Position numbers and translations under genes: made by a program. This document shows, piece by piece, positions 55,459-64,000 of a stretch of DNA of 64,000 nt. The notes below the pieces were generated by a model that did not search any database, was not told the origin of the DNA, and saw nothing but the letters and a program-made list of their open reading frames with translations. The first letter of the stretch is position 1. Each line of letters begins with the position of its first letter. The DNA is from Gilvimarinus sp. 2_MG-2023. Lineage in GTDB: Bacteria; Pseudomonadota; Gammaproteobacteria; Pseudomonadales; Cellvibrionaceae. The stretch is taken from contig NZ_JAUOQM010000044.1 in the NCBI RefSeq assembly GCF_030547685.1, positions 93,621-157,620 of the forward strand, written 5' to 3'.

Positions 55459-55868
55459 AAATTTCTCGGAAAAATTAACATAAAATATCCAGGCAACCCG
55501 CTATATCTCAAGTCGATTCGGGCTGCTGCTGCCCCCCCTCCCTTATATCAGTCGAGTCTTTTCACCCCGCTTGGTTACGGTATGTGACCTGAGTAAATCA
55601 TCAGCTAGTACACCATCGAGAGGCGCCGCCGGGGGGGGTAATTGAGGCTTAGAAACTCCAGTGGCTGACAAATCGCTTTCGACGAAGGACCGATAGATAA
55701 CAGTATATGGAGATTAGTATGCAGACATTAAATCTACATCAGCCTTGCTTTAATAATGACACAAACATGAGTGTCTTACCAATGTTGAGCGGCTTGCGCC
55801 AAGTTGTTGGCCAGCAAAAATAATGCGAGTTTCATCGGAGGCTGGTTCGCTTGATTTTTAGCTGAGGG
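55459..55868. other. intergenic region with homopolymer tracts
   Basis: About 410 bp between the epimerase and DUF971 genes. It has seven C at 55532-55538 and eight G at 55631-55638 and one short open frame with a good ribosome site (55719-55823). Nothing else is recognised. Confidence 0.5.
55719..55823 (+). CDS. possible 34-residue small protein
   Basis: A 34-codon frame starts at ATG 55719 with GGAG 6 bp upstream. The peptide (MQTLNLHQPCFNN at its start, ending LRQVVGQQK) is polar, with no membrane segment and no known motif. It is the only + strand frame in this gap with a proper ribosome site. It may be chance. Confidence 0.25.
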   Translation: MQTLNLHQPCFNNDTNMSVLPMLSGLRQVVGQQK

Positions 55869-56243
55869 CTAGAGGAGTTTGATGACTTGCACGTTATCGG
55901 GTAGACGACTGGCTCCAGCCTTTTCTATAGTATCAAGGTAAGTTTGCCAGTAATGATGGTGATGTAGACAAAAATCATGCAGCAGTGGCCAGGTGTATAT
56001 GCCGCTGTCATGGCCATCACTAAAAGTGAGCTTTACCCCGTAATTGCCCACCGGCTCAATCTTTGAAATACCGACTTCAGACTTGCCGGTTTGTAATTGC
56101 TCCTGTCCTTTGCCGTGTCCTCGCACCTCAGCACTGGGCGAGTGCACTCGCAAAAACTCCGCACTTAAGCGATAGCTTGCTTCGCCGTAGTGAAGTTCAA
56201 GCTCGGCAGCATCGCGCAGTAATTTGATTTTGGTCGGCGTCAT
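55869..56243 (-). CDS. DUF971 family protein
   Basis: A 124-residue protein of the DUF971 family, the domain also found at the N-terminus of gamma-butyrobetaine hydroxylases: LHYGEASYRLSAEFLRVHSPSAEVRGHG and GNYGVKLTFSDGHDSGIYTWPLLHD are diagnostic. The family is often encoded right after hslU; role unknown, with a link to iron-sulfur or metal biology suggested for relatives. 52 bp after hslU. Confidence 0.92.
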   Translation of the reverse strand: MTPTKIKLLRDAAELELHYGEASYRLSAEFLRVHSPSAEVRGHGKGQEQLQTGKSEVGISKIEPVGNYGVKLTFSDGHDSGIYTWPLLHDFCLHHHHYWQTYLDTIEKAGASRLPDNVQVIKLL

Positions 56244-56268
56244 TGCTCAGTCTTTTGGGTAGTGGCGT

Positions 56269-56286
56269 GGTGCGGCAAGCCGCACC
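56269..56286. terminator. hairpin between hslU and DUF971 gene
   Basis: Stem GGTGCGG/CCGCACC with a four-base loop (CAAG). No U-tract; could attenuate read-through or shield the hslU transcript end. Confidence 0.4.
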
Positions 56287-56295
56287 AGCTGGGGG

Positions 56296-57612
56296 TTACA
56301 ATATATAGCGGCTAAGGTCTTCGTCTTGGGCCAACTCGCTCAGATGGCTATCAACATAGGCCCCATCAATCGTGAACGCTTTGCCATCACTACCGGCATC
56401 AAACGAAATGTCTTCCAGTAAGCGTTCCAGTAGCGTATGCAATCGGCGCGCACCAATGTTTTCGGTACGCTCGTTGACCTCATAGGCGGTTTCTGCAATA
56501 CGGCGGATACCGTCTTTGGCAAACTCGATCTCCACCCCTTCGGTTGCTAGCAAGGCTTGTTGCTGCTCGGTTAGCGAGGCACTTGGTTCAGTGAGTATGC
56601 GCTCAAAGTCATCCGGGGTCAGTGCGCTTAACTCTACCCGAATAGGCAATCGCCCCTGCAGCTCCGGTATCAGATCGGAGGGCTTGGATAAGTGAAAAGC
56701 GCCCGAGGATATAAACAAGATATGATCAGTTTTGACCATGCCGTGTTTGGTGCTTACCGTGCAGCCTTCAATTAAGGGCAGTAAGTCGCGTTGTACACCC
56801 TCGCGTGAGACATCGGTACCGCCGCTTTCGCCGCGCTTGGCAACCTTGTCGATCTCGTCGAGAAAGACAATGCCATTTTGTTCTACCGATTCAATGGCCG
56901 TGGCTTTAATGTCATCGTTGTTGACGAGCTTGGCTGCCTCTTCCTCTTCCAGTGCTTTTAATGCCTGTTTTACCGGCATTTTACTGGTTTGCTTACGATC
57001 GTTGGACATGGAAGAAAACATATTTTGCAGCTGATTGGTCATGTCTTCCATGCCAGGGGGCGCCATAATTTCTACGCCGACCGGTGTGGCCGCTAAATCA
57101 ATTTCAATTTCTTTATCGTCCAGCTCACCTTCACGCAATTTTTTGCGGAAAATCTGCCGGGTATTGGCGCCGCTGTCGGCATCTTGTTCGCCGCGCGCCT
57201 TGGGTAATAGGGCGTCGAGTACGCGCTCTTCCGCCGCTTCGGCTGCGCTTAGTTGTACCCGTTGCATGGCACTTTCACGCTGCATTTTAATGGCGCTTTC
57301 TACGAGGTCGCGAATAATGGACTCGACATCGCGCCCGACATAACCGACTTCGGTAAATTTAGTAGCCTCAATTTTAATAAAGGGCGCGTTTGCCAGCTTG
57401 GCCAGTCGGCGGGCAATTTCGGTTTTGCCCACGCCGGTGGGGCCAATCATAAGAATGTTTTTGGGGGTGATTTCGCTGCGTAAGTCGGCATTGACTTGCA
57501 TACGGCGCCAGCGATTGCGCAAGGCAATAGCAACGGCGCGTTTGGCATTGTTTTGGCCAACAATGTGGCGGTCTAGCTCGTGAACAATTTCACGGGGCGT
57601 CATACTGGACAT
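56296..57612 (-). CDS. hslU: HslU ATPase of the HslVU protease
   Basis: HslU unfolds substrates and feeds them to HslV. The 438-residue protein from ATG 57612 begins [20 protein letters not shown]. Walker [16 protein letters not shown], the pore motif GYVGRD, Walker [11 protein letters not shown], and a sensor region [14 protein letters not shown] are present; the C-terminal LSRYIL tail docks into HslV. An upstream frame extension runs through hslV and is not used. 13 bp after hslV. Confidence 0.97.
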   Translation of the reverse strand: MSSMTPREIVHELDRHIVGQNNAKRAVAIALRNRWRRMQVNADLRSEITPKNILMIGPTGVGKTEIARRLAKLANAPFIKIEATKFTEVGYVGRDVESIIRDLVESAIKMQRESAMQRVQLSAAEAAEERVLDALLPKARGEQDADSGANTRQIFRKKLREGELDDKEIEIDLAATPVGVEIMAPPGMEDMTNQLQNMFSSMSNDRKQTSKMPVKQALKALEEEEAAKLVNNDDIKATAIESVEQNGIVFLDEIDKVAKRGESGGTDVSREGVQRDLLPLIEGCTVSTKHGMVKTDHILFISSGAFHLSKPSDLIPELQGRLPIRVELSALTPDDFERILTEPSASLTEQQQALLATEGVEIEFAKDGIRRIAETAYEVNERTENIGARRLHTLLERLLEDISFDAGSDGKAFTIDGAYVDSHLSELAQDEDLSRYIL

Positions 57613-57625
57613 AGTGAGCTCGCAG

Positions 57626-58165
57626 TTAAAATTCCAGAGTTTCGATGGTGTGATTTTGATTGGTGTAGATGCAGATGTCACCGGCAATACCGAGGCCTTT
57701 TCTGACAATATCCTCGGCGGCCATGTCGGTGTTGTCCAAAAGCGCTCTAGCGGCCGATTGTGCGAAAGCACCACCAGAGCCAATAGCGATTAAGTCGTCC
57801 TCGGGCTGAATGACATCACCATTGCCGGTAATAATCAGCGACGCCTCTTTATCGGCTACCGCCAACAGCGCTTCGAGTTTTCGCAGTGAGCGCTCGGTGC
57901 GCCAGTCTTTGGCGAGTTCTACCGCCGCTCGGGTGAGCTGGCCGTTATAGGCCTCCAGTTTGGCTTCAAAGCGTTCAAATAATGTAAAGGCATCAGCGGT
58001 ACCGCCGGCAAAGCCTGCGATTACCTGACCGTTATAAAGTCGGCGCACCTTGCGTGCATTGCCTTTCATAATGGTGTTGCCTAAAGACACTTGGCCGTCA
58101 CCGCCGATAACAACACTGTTGCCACGGCGCACGGAAAGAATAGTGGTACCCCGGTACTGTTCCAC
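57626..58165 (-). CDS. hslV: HslV protease subunit
   Basis: A 179-residue proteasome-type Ntn-hydrolase. It starts at GTG (AAGGAG upstream) and has a six-residue leader, MEQYRG, before the catalytic Thr7 of TTILSVRRG, so leader removal should expose Thr. [31 protein letters not shown] and [17 protein letters not shown] are diagnostic. Operon with hslU behind a heat-shock-type promoter. Confidence 0.97.
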   Translation of the reverse strand: MEQYRGTTILSVRRGNSVVIGGDGQVSLGNTIMKGNARKVRRLYNGQVIAGFAGGTADAFTLFERFEAKLEAYNGQLTRAAVELAKDWRTERSLRKLEALLAVADKEASLIITGNGDVIQPEDDLIAIGSGGAFAQSAARALLDNTDMAAEDIVRKGLGIAGDICIYTNQNHTIETLEF

Positions 58166-58217
58166 GAGTACTCCTTATACGATGTTCGGATGAATGTATA
58201 AATCTGATTTAAACAGT

Positions 58218-58246
58218 AATTGGGGGCAGCGCCGGACTATTTCAAG
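58218..58246 (-). promoter_or_regulatory. sigma-32 (RpoH) promoter of hslVU
   Basis: On the minus strand CTTGAAA (58246-58240) and CCCCAATT (58225-58218) are separated by 14 bp, close to the RpoH consensus CTTGAAA-N11-14-CCCCATNT. It lies 52 bp before the hslV GTG. The spacer overlaps a long-looped 8-bp inverted repeat (GCGCCGGA/TCCGGCGC, 58229-58257), which could end the upstream SPOR transcript. Confidence 0.75.
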
Positions 58247-58308
58247 TTATCCGGCGCCGTGCTGAATGATTGTTGAGTTTGAATGGAAAAGCGAGTGGCT
58301 GGCTGTGC

Positions 58309-58899
58309 TCAGCTTTCGGTTTTGCGTTTTAATACCAATGCGCTGTAGCGATTTGATACCAATGTTGAGCGCGCTTTGGCCATGCGGCTTTGATTGTCAA
58401 AGGGGCCAACCACCACCCGGTGCCACAATTCGCCACCGCGAATGGTGACTTGTTCAGTATGGGCGTCTAGGTTCAGTAAAATTAACTGCGCACGCAAGGC
58501 GTCGGCATCTTCAGCGCGCCGGAATGAGCCCACTTGCAGTAGGTACTCAACCGGCGTGCTGACGTTGGTTTCAATTTCGGCAGGCTCGGTAGCCGGTACG
58601 ATTTCTTCACTCTCCTGCAAAAGTTTATAAAAATCGAAGCGCGGCTTGGGCAGCGTCTGTTCTGGCGCAGGCGTTGGCGCTTGCTCGGTCGCAGACTTTG
58701 GGGCTGGGCTGGTGGTGGCTTGGGCGGGGACCTGGGGTTGTGGTGTTGGAGTAACACCTGCGAGATACACCAAAAAACTGATAAAAGCGCCCAACACAGA
58801 GCCGATAAAAAGCCATACCCACCAAGGGACTTGGGCCTTGGGGGCCGTTTTTTTGGCTTTAGTCGGCGGGCGTTTTTTCTTAGCGTAATCGCGGGTCAT
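58309..58899 (-). CDS. ftsN: SPOR domain cell-division protein (FtsN-like)
   Basis: A 196-residue protein: a basic cytoplasmic leader (MTRDYAKKKRPPTKAKK), one membrane helix (about residues 25-47, VPWWVWLFIGSVLGAFISFL), a Pro/Ala/Gln-rich periplasmic linker, and a C-terminal SPOR domain (about 115-196; YLLQVGSFRRAEDADALRAQ, WHRVVVGPF) that binds denuded peptidoglycan at the septum. FtsN activates septal wall synthesis. The position next to hslV matches Pseudomonas. It may be a paralogue of FtsN. Confidence 0.85.
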   Translation of the reverse strand: MTRDYAKKKRPPTKAKKTAPKAQVPWWVWLFIGSVLGAFISFLVYLAGVTPTPQPQVPAQATTSPAPKSATEQAPTPAPEQTLPKPRFDFYKLLQESEEIVPATEPAEIETNVSTPVEYLLQVGSFRRAEDADALRAQLILLNLDAHTEQVTIRGGELWHRVVVGPFDNQSRMAKARSTLVSNRYSALVLKRKTES

Positions 58900-59089
58900 T
58901 AAGTTGGCTCTGAGCAAAAGCCGCTATTTTACGGCCGACGGTACTAGGGGGCAACGTGAAAGTGCTATTTGTTGGGGCGTCGAGCCATATTGTGTTCAGT
59001 TCTGGTCGTCGCAATGTCAAACAGAGCTGTGGTGACGAGCCGTAAGTTCTGTTGGTTTTGAGTGGTTTAGGATGATCGACTGGCCACAA

Positions 59090-61279
59090 TTAGCTCATAT
59101 CTTGTGGGTCTACATCAATAGACCAGCGCAAATGGCGTGGGGTTTTGATGGAGTCGAGGTGCTCGGCCAAAGCTCTGAGAAAGGCCTGTAGGGCGTGGCG
59201 GGAAGGGCCTCTGACTTGCAGTAGATGGCGATAACGCTGGCCTTTTTTCTCCATCAGGGCTGGCATTGGCCCCAGCATTTGCACCGCGTTTTGCTCCGCA
59301 AGTGGTGTCAGACTTTGCCTCAGCTGGTTGAGAAACTGATGCGGGCTGTCGGCTTCGGGGGCGTCGGCGCGGACCAGTGCGATGGGTAGAAAGGGCGGCA
59401 TCTGACTCATTTGCCGCTCTTCCAGTAAGGTTGCGGCGAAGGCGGAATAGCCCTGCTGTATCAGTCGTTGGAGCAGCGGATGGTGGCGGTTTTGGGTTTG
59501 CAGAATAACCTCACCGCGCCGATCACCGCGCCCCGAACGCCCCGCAACCTGAGTAATGAGCTGCCCCAGGCGTTCGGGGCCGCGAAAATCCGCGCTCAGC
59601 AGGCCGCCATCGACATCGAGAATAATCGCGAGAGAAACCTTGGGGAAATGATGGCCTTTGGCCAGCATTTGGGTGCCGACCAAAATACAGGGTTCACCAC
59701 TGTTGATGCGTGTAAACAGGTCTTCCAAAGCCCCTTTTTGGCGAGTGCTGTCGCGGTCAATACGCCAGACAGGCACGGAGGTGAGGCGCTGATTCAAAGC
59801 CTGTTCACTGCGTTCGGTGCCCTGGCCGATTGGTTCTAAATGGTGTCCGTGGCAGCTTTCGCAAGTGCGCAAAATGGGGCGTTGAAAATCGCAGTGATGG
59901 CAATGTAAGTGTCGCGGGTTATGGTGCAGGGTGAGCCGCGCGTCGCAATTGGGGCAGTTGACCACCGCGCCACAATCCCGGCATTTTAACGCCGGTGCAA
60001 AGCCGCGCCGATTGAGAAAAACTAATACCTGGTTGCCTTGGGCTAAGTGCTGCTCAATGGCCAATAAGCTCTCGGCGGCTAAACCTTGGTGGTGATCACT
60101 GCTGTCGATGACGTTAATTAAAGGTGCCGCTTGACGATTGGCTCTGTGCCGCAATGGCAAGGCCTGAAAACGACCGGTGTTGACATTGTGCAAGCTCTCA
60201 AGCGCCGGTGTGGCCGAGCCTAATATCAGCGGTATGTTTAAATTTTTGGCGCGTACACAGGCAAGGTCGCGGGCCGAGTAGCGAAAACCATCTTGCTGCT
60301 TGAAGGAGGTATCGTGTTCCTCATCAATAATGATAAGCCCTGGGTTTTTCAATGGGGTAAACAGGGCCGAGCGGGTGCCAATGATAATGCTGGCTTCCCC
60401 GCTGGCAGCGCGCAGCCAACTGTTAAGCCGCTCGCGATCGTTGAGGCCCGAGTGTAATACGGCGACTGAGGCGCCAAATCGCCGTGCAAAACGCTTGATG
60501 GTTTGCGGGGTTAGGCCTATTTCAGGCACCAGTACGAGAGTTTGAGCCTGCTCAGCGCCTTCGCGTAAGCGAGCGATGGCTTGTAAATAAACTTCGGTTT
60601 TACCACTGCCAGTGGCACCGTCGAGTAAATAGGTCTGATAGCGCTCAAACGAAATGGCATCAAGAGCAGCCTGCTGTTCAGCGTTGAGGTTAAGGGGGGA
60701 TTCGCTATTGGTTACAGGTGGCGCCGCGCAGGTGTGGGCCAAGCCCTTTTCTTGTAGGCGTAATAGGGCGTCGCGGGCAAAACCTGCTTCTTTTAAAGCT
60801 TGCCACGTGGTTCCGGGCCGTTCGCGCAATTGGTGTAATAGTTGCGCTTGCTTGGGCGCTTTCGCTAAAGCGTTGTCTGGCAGGCCCAGTCCTTCGGTGG
60901 TGAGTTGCCAGCACTGCTCGGTGGTAGATAATTGTGGTGTCATGGCTGCCCCTTGGCGCAGCAATACCGGTAGGGCGGCCTGTAGAGCTTCGCCAATGGG
61001 GCACTGGTAGTAATCGGCTGCCCAAAGTAGCAGTTGCAGCAGTTCATCGTTGACCGCGGGGGTGGGGTCGAGCACCGAGGTAATCGGCTTTAGTCGGTCG
61101 GTCGGGGTGTCACTTTGGGATGCGTGCTTAAGCACAATACCAATTAATGTACGGTGGCCAAAGGGCACTTCGACCCGCGCGCCTATCGCTGGCTTGTGTT
61201 GCTCATTAGGCAATAAATAGTCGAATACGCGCCGCAGCGGAACGGGAAGGGCGACTTGTATGATACGCTGCGCGGTCAT
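59090..61279 (-). CDS. priA: primosomal protein N' (PriA helicase)
   Basis: PriA restarts stalled replication forks. From ATG 61279 the protein is 729 residues: an N-terminal 3'-DNA-binding domain (QVALPVPLRRVFDYLLP), helicase Walker A LLDGATGSGKTEVYLQAI (about residues 218-235), DEAH box IIDEEHDTSFKQQ, zinc-binding Cys clusters CRDCGAVVNCPNC and CHHCDFQRPILRTCESC, and motif VI GRSGRGDRRGEV. An upstream ATG (61333) would add 18 residues and is less likely. Confidence 0.96.
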   Translation of the reverse strand: MTAQRIIQVALPVPLRRVFDYLLPNEQHKPAIGARVEVPFGHRTLIGIVLKHASQSDTPTDRLKPITSVLDPTPAVNDELLQLLLWAADYYQCPIGEALQAALPVLLRQGAAMTPQLSTTEQCWQLTTEGLGLPDNALAKAPKQAQLLHQLRERPGTTWQALKEAGFARDALLRLQEKGLAHTCAAPPVTNSESPLNLNAEQQAALDAISFERYQTYLLDGATGSGKTEVYLQAIARLREGAEQAQTLVLVPEIGLTPQTIKRFARRFGASVAVLHSGLNDRERLNSWLRAASGEASIIIGTRSALFTPLKNPGLIIIDEEHDTSFKQQDGFRYSARDLACVRAKNLNIPLILGSATPALESLHNVNTGRFQALPLRHRANRQAAPLINVIDSSDHHQGLAAESLLAIEQHLAQGNQVLVFLNRRGFAPALKCRDCGAVVNCPNCDARLTLHHNPRHLHCHHCDFQRPILRTCESCHGHHLEPIGQGTERSEQALNQRLTSVPVWRIDRDSTRQKGALEDLFTRINSGEPCILVGTQMLAKGHHFPKVSLAIILDVDGGLLSADFRGPERLGQLITQVAGRSGRGDRRGEVILQTQNRHHPLLQRLIQQGYSAFAATLLEERQMSQMPPFLPIALVRADAPEADSPHQFLNQLRQSLTPLAEQNAVQMLGPMPALMEKKGQRYRHLLQVRGPSRHALQAFLRALAEHLDSIKTPRHLRWSIDVDPQDMS

Positions 61280-61447
61280 TGAATGCGGTGGCCATTTATT
61301 GTGGATGAGTTGATTGACACTGCAATCTATCATATCGGGTGAATGAAAAAGCCCAAGTTCTAAGTGAGCATCATATTACGGTATTTAACCGCTCACTTCA
61401 GCCGTGTCGGATGCTGTGAGAAATCGTTTGAAAAATACACATTTTTC

Positions 61448-61475
61448 TTGATTTGGTCTCGGTCTGTGGTAGTAT
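61448..61475 (+). promoter_or_regulatory. sigma-70 promoter of rpmE
   Basis: TTGATT (61448-61453) and TAGTAT (61470-61475) with a 16-bp spacer, giving a leader of about 95 nt before the rpmE ATG. Confidence 0.65.
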
Positions 61476-61576
61476 CGCCGCCCCTAAGCACTAACCAACC
61501 TGAGATACCGTGCTCGGCGCAGAGACTGATTCAGTTTTATGATCGGGTGGCGGTATACAACAAACGGGCAAATACC

Positions 61577-61795
61577 ATGAAAGCAGATATTCATCCTAAA
61601 TATGAAAACGTAACTGCAAGCTGCAGCTGCGGTAACAAAATTGAAACTCGTTCTACTCGCGGTGAAGATTTTCACATCGACGTTTGTTCTGAGTGCCACC
61701 CTTTCTTTACCGGCAAGCAGAAAGTAGTAGATACCGGCGGCCGTATCGATCGCTTTAATAAGCGTTTTGCCAGCCGTATCGGTGGTGGTAAGTAA
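61577..61795 (+). CDS. rpmE: 50S ribosomal protein L31
   Basis: A 72-residue L31 of the zinc-binding (C+) type: Cys16, Cys18, Cys37 and Cys40 match the E. coli ligands. [20 protein letters not shown] and [13 protein letters not shown] are diagnostic. The longer open frame upstream is a leader artefact; the ATG at 61577 gives the full family length. Divergent from priA, as in Pseudomonas. Confidence 0.98.
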   Translation: MKADIHPKYENVTASCSCGNKIETRSTRGEDFHIDVCSECHPFFTGKQKVVDTGGRIDRFNKRFASRIGGGK

Positions 61796-61819
61796 GCGAT
61801 TACTACACTGTAGCGAGCA

Positions 61820-61850
61820 TAAAAAAACCCGCCTTGAGCGGGTTTTTTTA
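61820..61850. terminator. bidirectional terminator rpmE / PBP1A
   Basis: Stem ACCCGC/GCGGGT with CTTGA loop and seven A and seven T on either side, located between convergent rpmE and the PBP1A gene. Confidence 0.95.
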
Positions 61851-61883
61851 TGTCTGCTAATTCTACTGTCTTCGATTGCTCAT

Positions 61884-64000
61884 CTAAAAAAGTTCTTCCG
61901 GCAGTATGTCGGCGTTGGTGTTGTCGCCCCCGGCCGATTCGGTATCTTTGGTTGCGGGTACCTCGCTTGCTCGAAAGATCTCGAAGATGGCATCGGGGTC
62001 GTTGGCGGCGGCGCGTTTACCCGTTTCAGGGTCAATACGTACCGTGACAATACCGTCGGGGCGGCGAGGGGGTACCTCGGGATGATCTTGCAATGCCTCG
62101 CGCATGTAGTTGATCCAGATGGGCAGTGCCGCCGTGCCGCCGTATTCGTTATTACCGAGGTTGGTATTGTTGTCAAAGCCGAGCCAGGTGATGGTGGTAA
62201 TGTCTGGGTTGTAGCCGGCAAACCATGAGTCTCTGGGGCCGTTGGTGGTGCCGGTTTTGCCGGCAATATCGCCTCGCTCCAGAACTCTAGCCCGGCGGCC
62301 AGTGCCGCGCGCGATAACATCGCGCAGCATCGAGTCGGCAATAAAAGCGGTTTCGGCGCTGAGTACGCGCGGCGCGCGCGGTAAAGTGCGCTCCGAAGGC
62401 TCCTGATCAGAACCCTCCCCGCCCAGTAACTCCTCTAATGTTTGCGCTTCGCTGGCGGGCTCTTGGGGTGAATCTTGCTCCGCTAAAGACTGGCCTTCGC
62501 ACTGACGGCAAACGGTTGCAGGGGCTGCTTCAAATAAAACAGCGCCATCCACATCCTCGATACGCTCAATCAAGTAAGGTGACACTTTAAAGCCACCGTT
62601 GGCGAGGGTGGCATAACCTTCAGCCAGCTGTAATGGTGTCACGTCGTGACTGCCGAGCGCCAAAGAAAGATCGTAGGGCAGAGCCTCGGCGTCGAAGCCA
62701 AAGCGGGCAATGCCGCGGTGGGCGGTCTGTATGCCGATGGAGCGCAATATACGAATAGAAACGAGGTTGCGTGAGCGGTACAGAGCGGTACGCATTCGCA
62801 TGGGCCCCAGAAAGCTGCCGCCATCGTTGACGGGGCGCCAGGTGCCCTCCAGGCTGGCATCTTCAATCACAATAGGCGCATCGTTGATTATGGTGGCTGG
62901 GGTAAAGCCATTATCCAGTGCCGTCGTGTAAATAAAGGGTTTGAAGGAAGAGCCCGGCTGGCGGGTGGACAGCGTTACCCGGTTGAAATTGCTTTTATTG
63001 AAGTCAAAGCCGCCCACGAGGGACACAATGGCGCCGTTGTTTGGGTTAAGTGATATCAGGGCAGCCTCTGCCTCTGGCAGTTGGGCCAACTGCCAGCCGT
63101 TGTCGCTGGGGCGTACGCGAATTAGGTCTCCTGGGGAAAAAATATCCGCGGTAGTTTGCGGTCGCTTGCCGCGGTAATTTTCATCAATATAGGGGCGTGC
63201 ACTCGATAAACCGTCCTCCCACTGTAATGTGTAAAGGCTACCATCGGCGAATAATATCTCAGCGCTCTGCTCATCGGTGCTGCTAACAACGGCGGGTTTG
63301 AGGCCGCCGTAGGTGCTTATGTCCGCCAGCTGCTCAATCCAAGTATCGGGGTCTTCTAGTCCTAAATTAGCCTCGGGCCCGCGATAGCCGTGGCGTTGAT
63401 CGTAAGTAAGGACACCTTCGACTAAGACTGCTTGAGCCACCTCTTGTAAGTGAGCGTTTACTGTTGTGTAAACACTGTAGCCATCGCTATACGCTTGCTT
63501 GCCGTAGAGTGTGACGGCGTGTTGACGGGCCATTTCTGCCACATGAGGGGCGTAGAGTTCTGGGCTGAGGCCGTGGTACTCGGCGCTTACCGGCTCTTTG
63601 ACGGCTTGGTCGTGAGTGGTTTGGTCAATATGGCCGAGTTCAAGCATACGACCTAAAATCCAGTCGCGTCGGATCAGTGCTCGCTGAGGGTTTGCCAGCG
63701 GGTTGTAGGCAGATGGTGCCTTGGGGAGGCCGGCAATCATGGCCCATTGAGCTAAGCTTAGGTCGTTGATGTCTTTGCCATAGTAGACATTAGCGGCGGC
63801 CTGTATGCCATAAGCGCGGTTGCCAAAGTAAATTTTGTTGCTGTACAGCTCTAAAATCTCGGCCTTACTCAGTTCGCGTTCAATTTGCAGGGCCAGCAAA
63901 ATTTCATTGAATTTACGGGCGAAGGTTTGCTTAAAGGTTAAAAAGAAGTTGCGGGCCACCTGCATGGTGATGGTGCTGCCTCCGGATTGGATGCTACCCG
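61884..64000 (-). CDS. mrcA: penicillin-binding protein 1A, 5'-truncated by window
   Basis: Bifunctional peptidoglycan glycosyltransferase/transpeptidase. The frame remains open to the window edge, and the bases before the first internal ATG read GSIQSGGSTIT, the conserved glycosyltransferase motif, so about 705 C-terminal residues are visible. Seen: the rest of the transglycosylase domain (LSKAEILELYSNKIYFG), transpeptidase SxxK in PGSSFKPFIY, and KTG in AGKTGTTNGPRDSWFAGY. A Glu/Ser/Pro-rich insert with a CRQC pair precedes the KTG region, comparable to the CPEC region of E. coli PBP1A. The start lies outside. Confidence 0.95.
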   Translation of the reverse strand, partial: GSIQSGGSTITMQVARNFFLTFKQTFARKFNEILLALQIERELSKAEILELYSNKIYFGNRAYGIQAAANVYYGKDINDLSLAQWAMIAGLPKAPSAYNPLANPQRALIRRDWILGRMLELGHIDQTTHDQAVKEPVSAEYHGLSPELYAPHVAEMARQHAVTLYGKQAYSDGYSVYTTVNAHLQEVAQAVLVEGVLTYDQRHGYRGPEANLGLEDPDTWIEQLADISTYGGLKPAVVSSTDEQSAEILFADGSLYTLQWEDGLSSARPYIDENYRGKRPQTTADIFSPGDLIRVRPSDNGWQLAQLPEAEAALISLNPNNGAIVSLVGGFDFNKSNFNRVTLSTRQPGSSFKPFIYTTALDNGFTPATIINDAPIVIEDASLEGTWRPVNDGGSFLGPMRMRTALYRSRNLVSIRILRSIGIQTAHRGIARFGFDAEALPYDLSLALGSHDVTPLQLAEGYATLANGGFKVSPYLIERIEDVDGAVLFEAAPATVCRQCEGQSLAEQDSPQEPASEAQTLEELLGGEGSDQEPSERTLPRAPRVLSAETAFIADSMLRDVIARGTGRRARVLERGDIAGKTGTTNGPRDSWFAGYNPDITTITWLGFDNNTNLGNNEYGGTAALPIWINYMREALQDHPEVPPRRPDGIVTVRIDPETGKRAAANDPDAIFEIFRASEVPATKDTESAGGDNTNADILPEELF

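Noticed and set aside
57613-57783. N-terminal extension of hslU
   Set aside because: It would read through the 3' end of hslV; the family N-terminus begins at 57612.
58880-59089. 69-codon minus-strand frame between priA and the SPOR gene as a possible argS remnant
   Set aside because: Its translation has no similarity that I can see to the C-terminal anticodon-binding domain of arginyl-tRNA synthetase.

Overview
The window looks like chromosomal DNA of a free-living gammaproteobacterium related to Pseudomonas and, more closely, to the Cellvibrionales. This is inferred from gene order and protein character, not from a database search. Several blocks keep an order I know from Pseudomonas: asmA-mutY-yggX, HAD phosphatase/rppH-ptsP-lgt-thyA-folA, argA-argE-pit-DUF47, glnE-ilvE, and ponA/rpmE/priA/SPOR/hslV/hslU. 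A compact ectoine-breakdown operon and a TtpC-type TonB system suit a marine or saline habitat. I see no phage, CRISPR array or intact insertion sequence.

Layout. 1-2.7 kb: two small membrane proteins and the glycine-cleavage genes gcvT-gcvH. 2.8-6.4 kb: asmA-like/mutY/yggX operon. 6.4-7.0 kb: tRNA-Phe(GAA) followed by a nested array of duplicated terminators, tRNA 3'-end remnants and hairpins. 7.1-11.8 kb: MFS exporter with divergent LysR regulator, a sugar MFS permease behind a perfect LacI-type operator, and a secreted polysaccharide deacetylase. 12.4-17.5 kb: four-gene ectoine catabolic operon (deacetylase, DABA aminotransferase, ectoine hydrolase, semialdehyde dehydrogenase), then a 7-bp tandem repeat. 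17.7-27.3 kb: small envelope proteins, rlmI, an imelysin-like lipoprotein coupled to a HAD phosphatase, rppH, ptsP, lgt, thyA, folA. 27.6-32.7 kb: six-gene TonB energy-transduction operon. 32.8-39.4 kb: ilvD, argA-argE, and a Pit phosphate transporter with its DUF47 partner. 39.6-45.4 kb: stand-alone GspE-like ATPase, glnE, ilvE. 45.7-55.5 kb: lipopolysaccharide region (msbA, ugd, two glycosyltransferases, O-antigen ligase, Kdo kinase, UDP-sugar epimerase), with a hydrolase gene remnant and a 38-residue coupled ORF. 55.9-64.0 kb: DUF971, hslVU behind a sigma-32-like promoter, a SPOR/FtsN-like protein, priA, rpmE and a PBP1A gene running off the window.

How it fits together. DoeA opens ectoine, DoeB2 removes the acetyl group, DoeD transaminates diaminobutyrate to aspartate semialdehyde and DoeC oxidises it to aspartate. 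In the TonB operon an ExbB-ExbD motor, a TtpC-like coupling protein, a DUF3450 periplasmic protein and a TPR protein surround a short TonB. In the LPS region Ugd and the epimerase together would make UDP-galacturonate, and KdkA would phosphorylate the Kdo of the inner core.

The least ordinary items are the repeat array behind tRNA-Phe (three hairpins sharing one loop with differing, still-paired stems), the 38-aa ORF joined by ATGA overlaps to both LPS neighbours, the RpoH-type promoter before hslV, the decayed alpha/beta-hydrolase fragment before msbA, the orphan LacI-type operator, and the absence of argS from its usual site between priA and the SPOR gene. No clearly new biological system was found.
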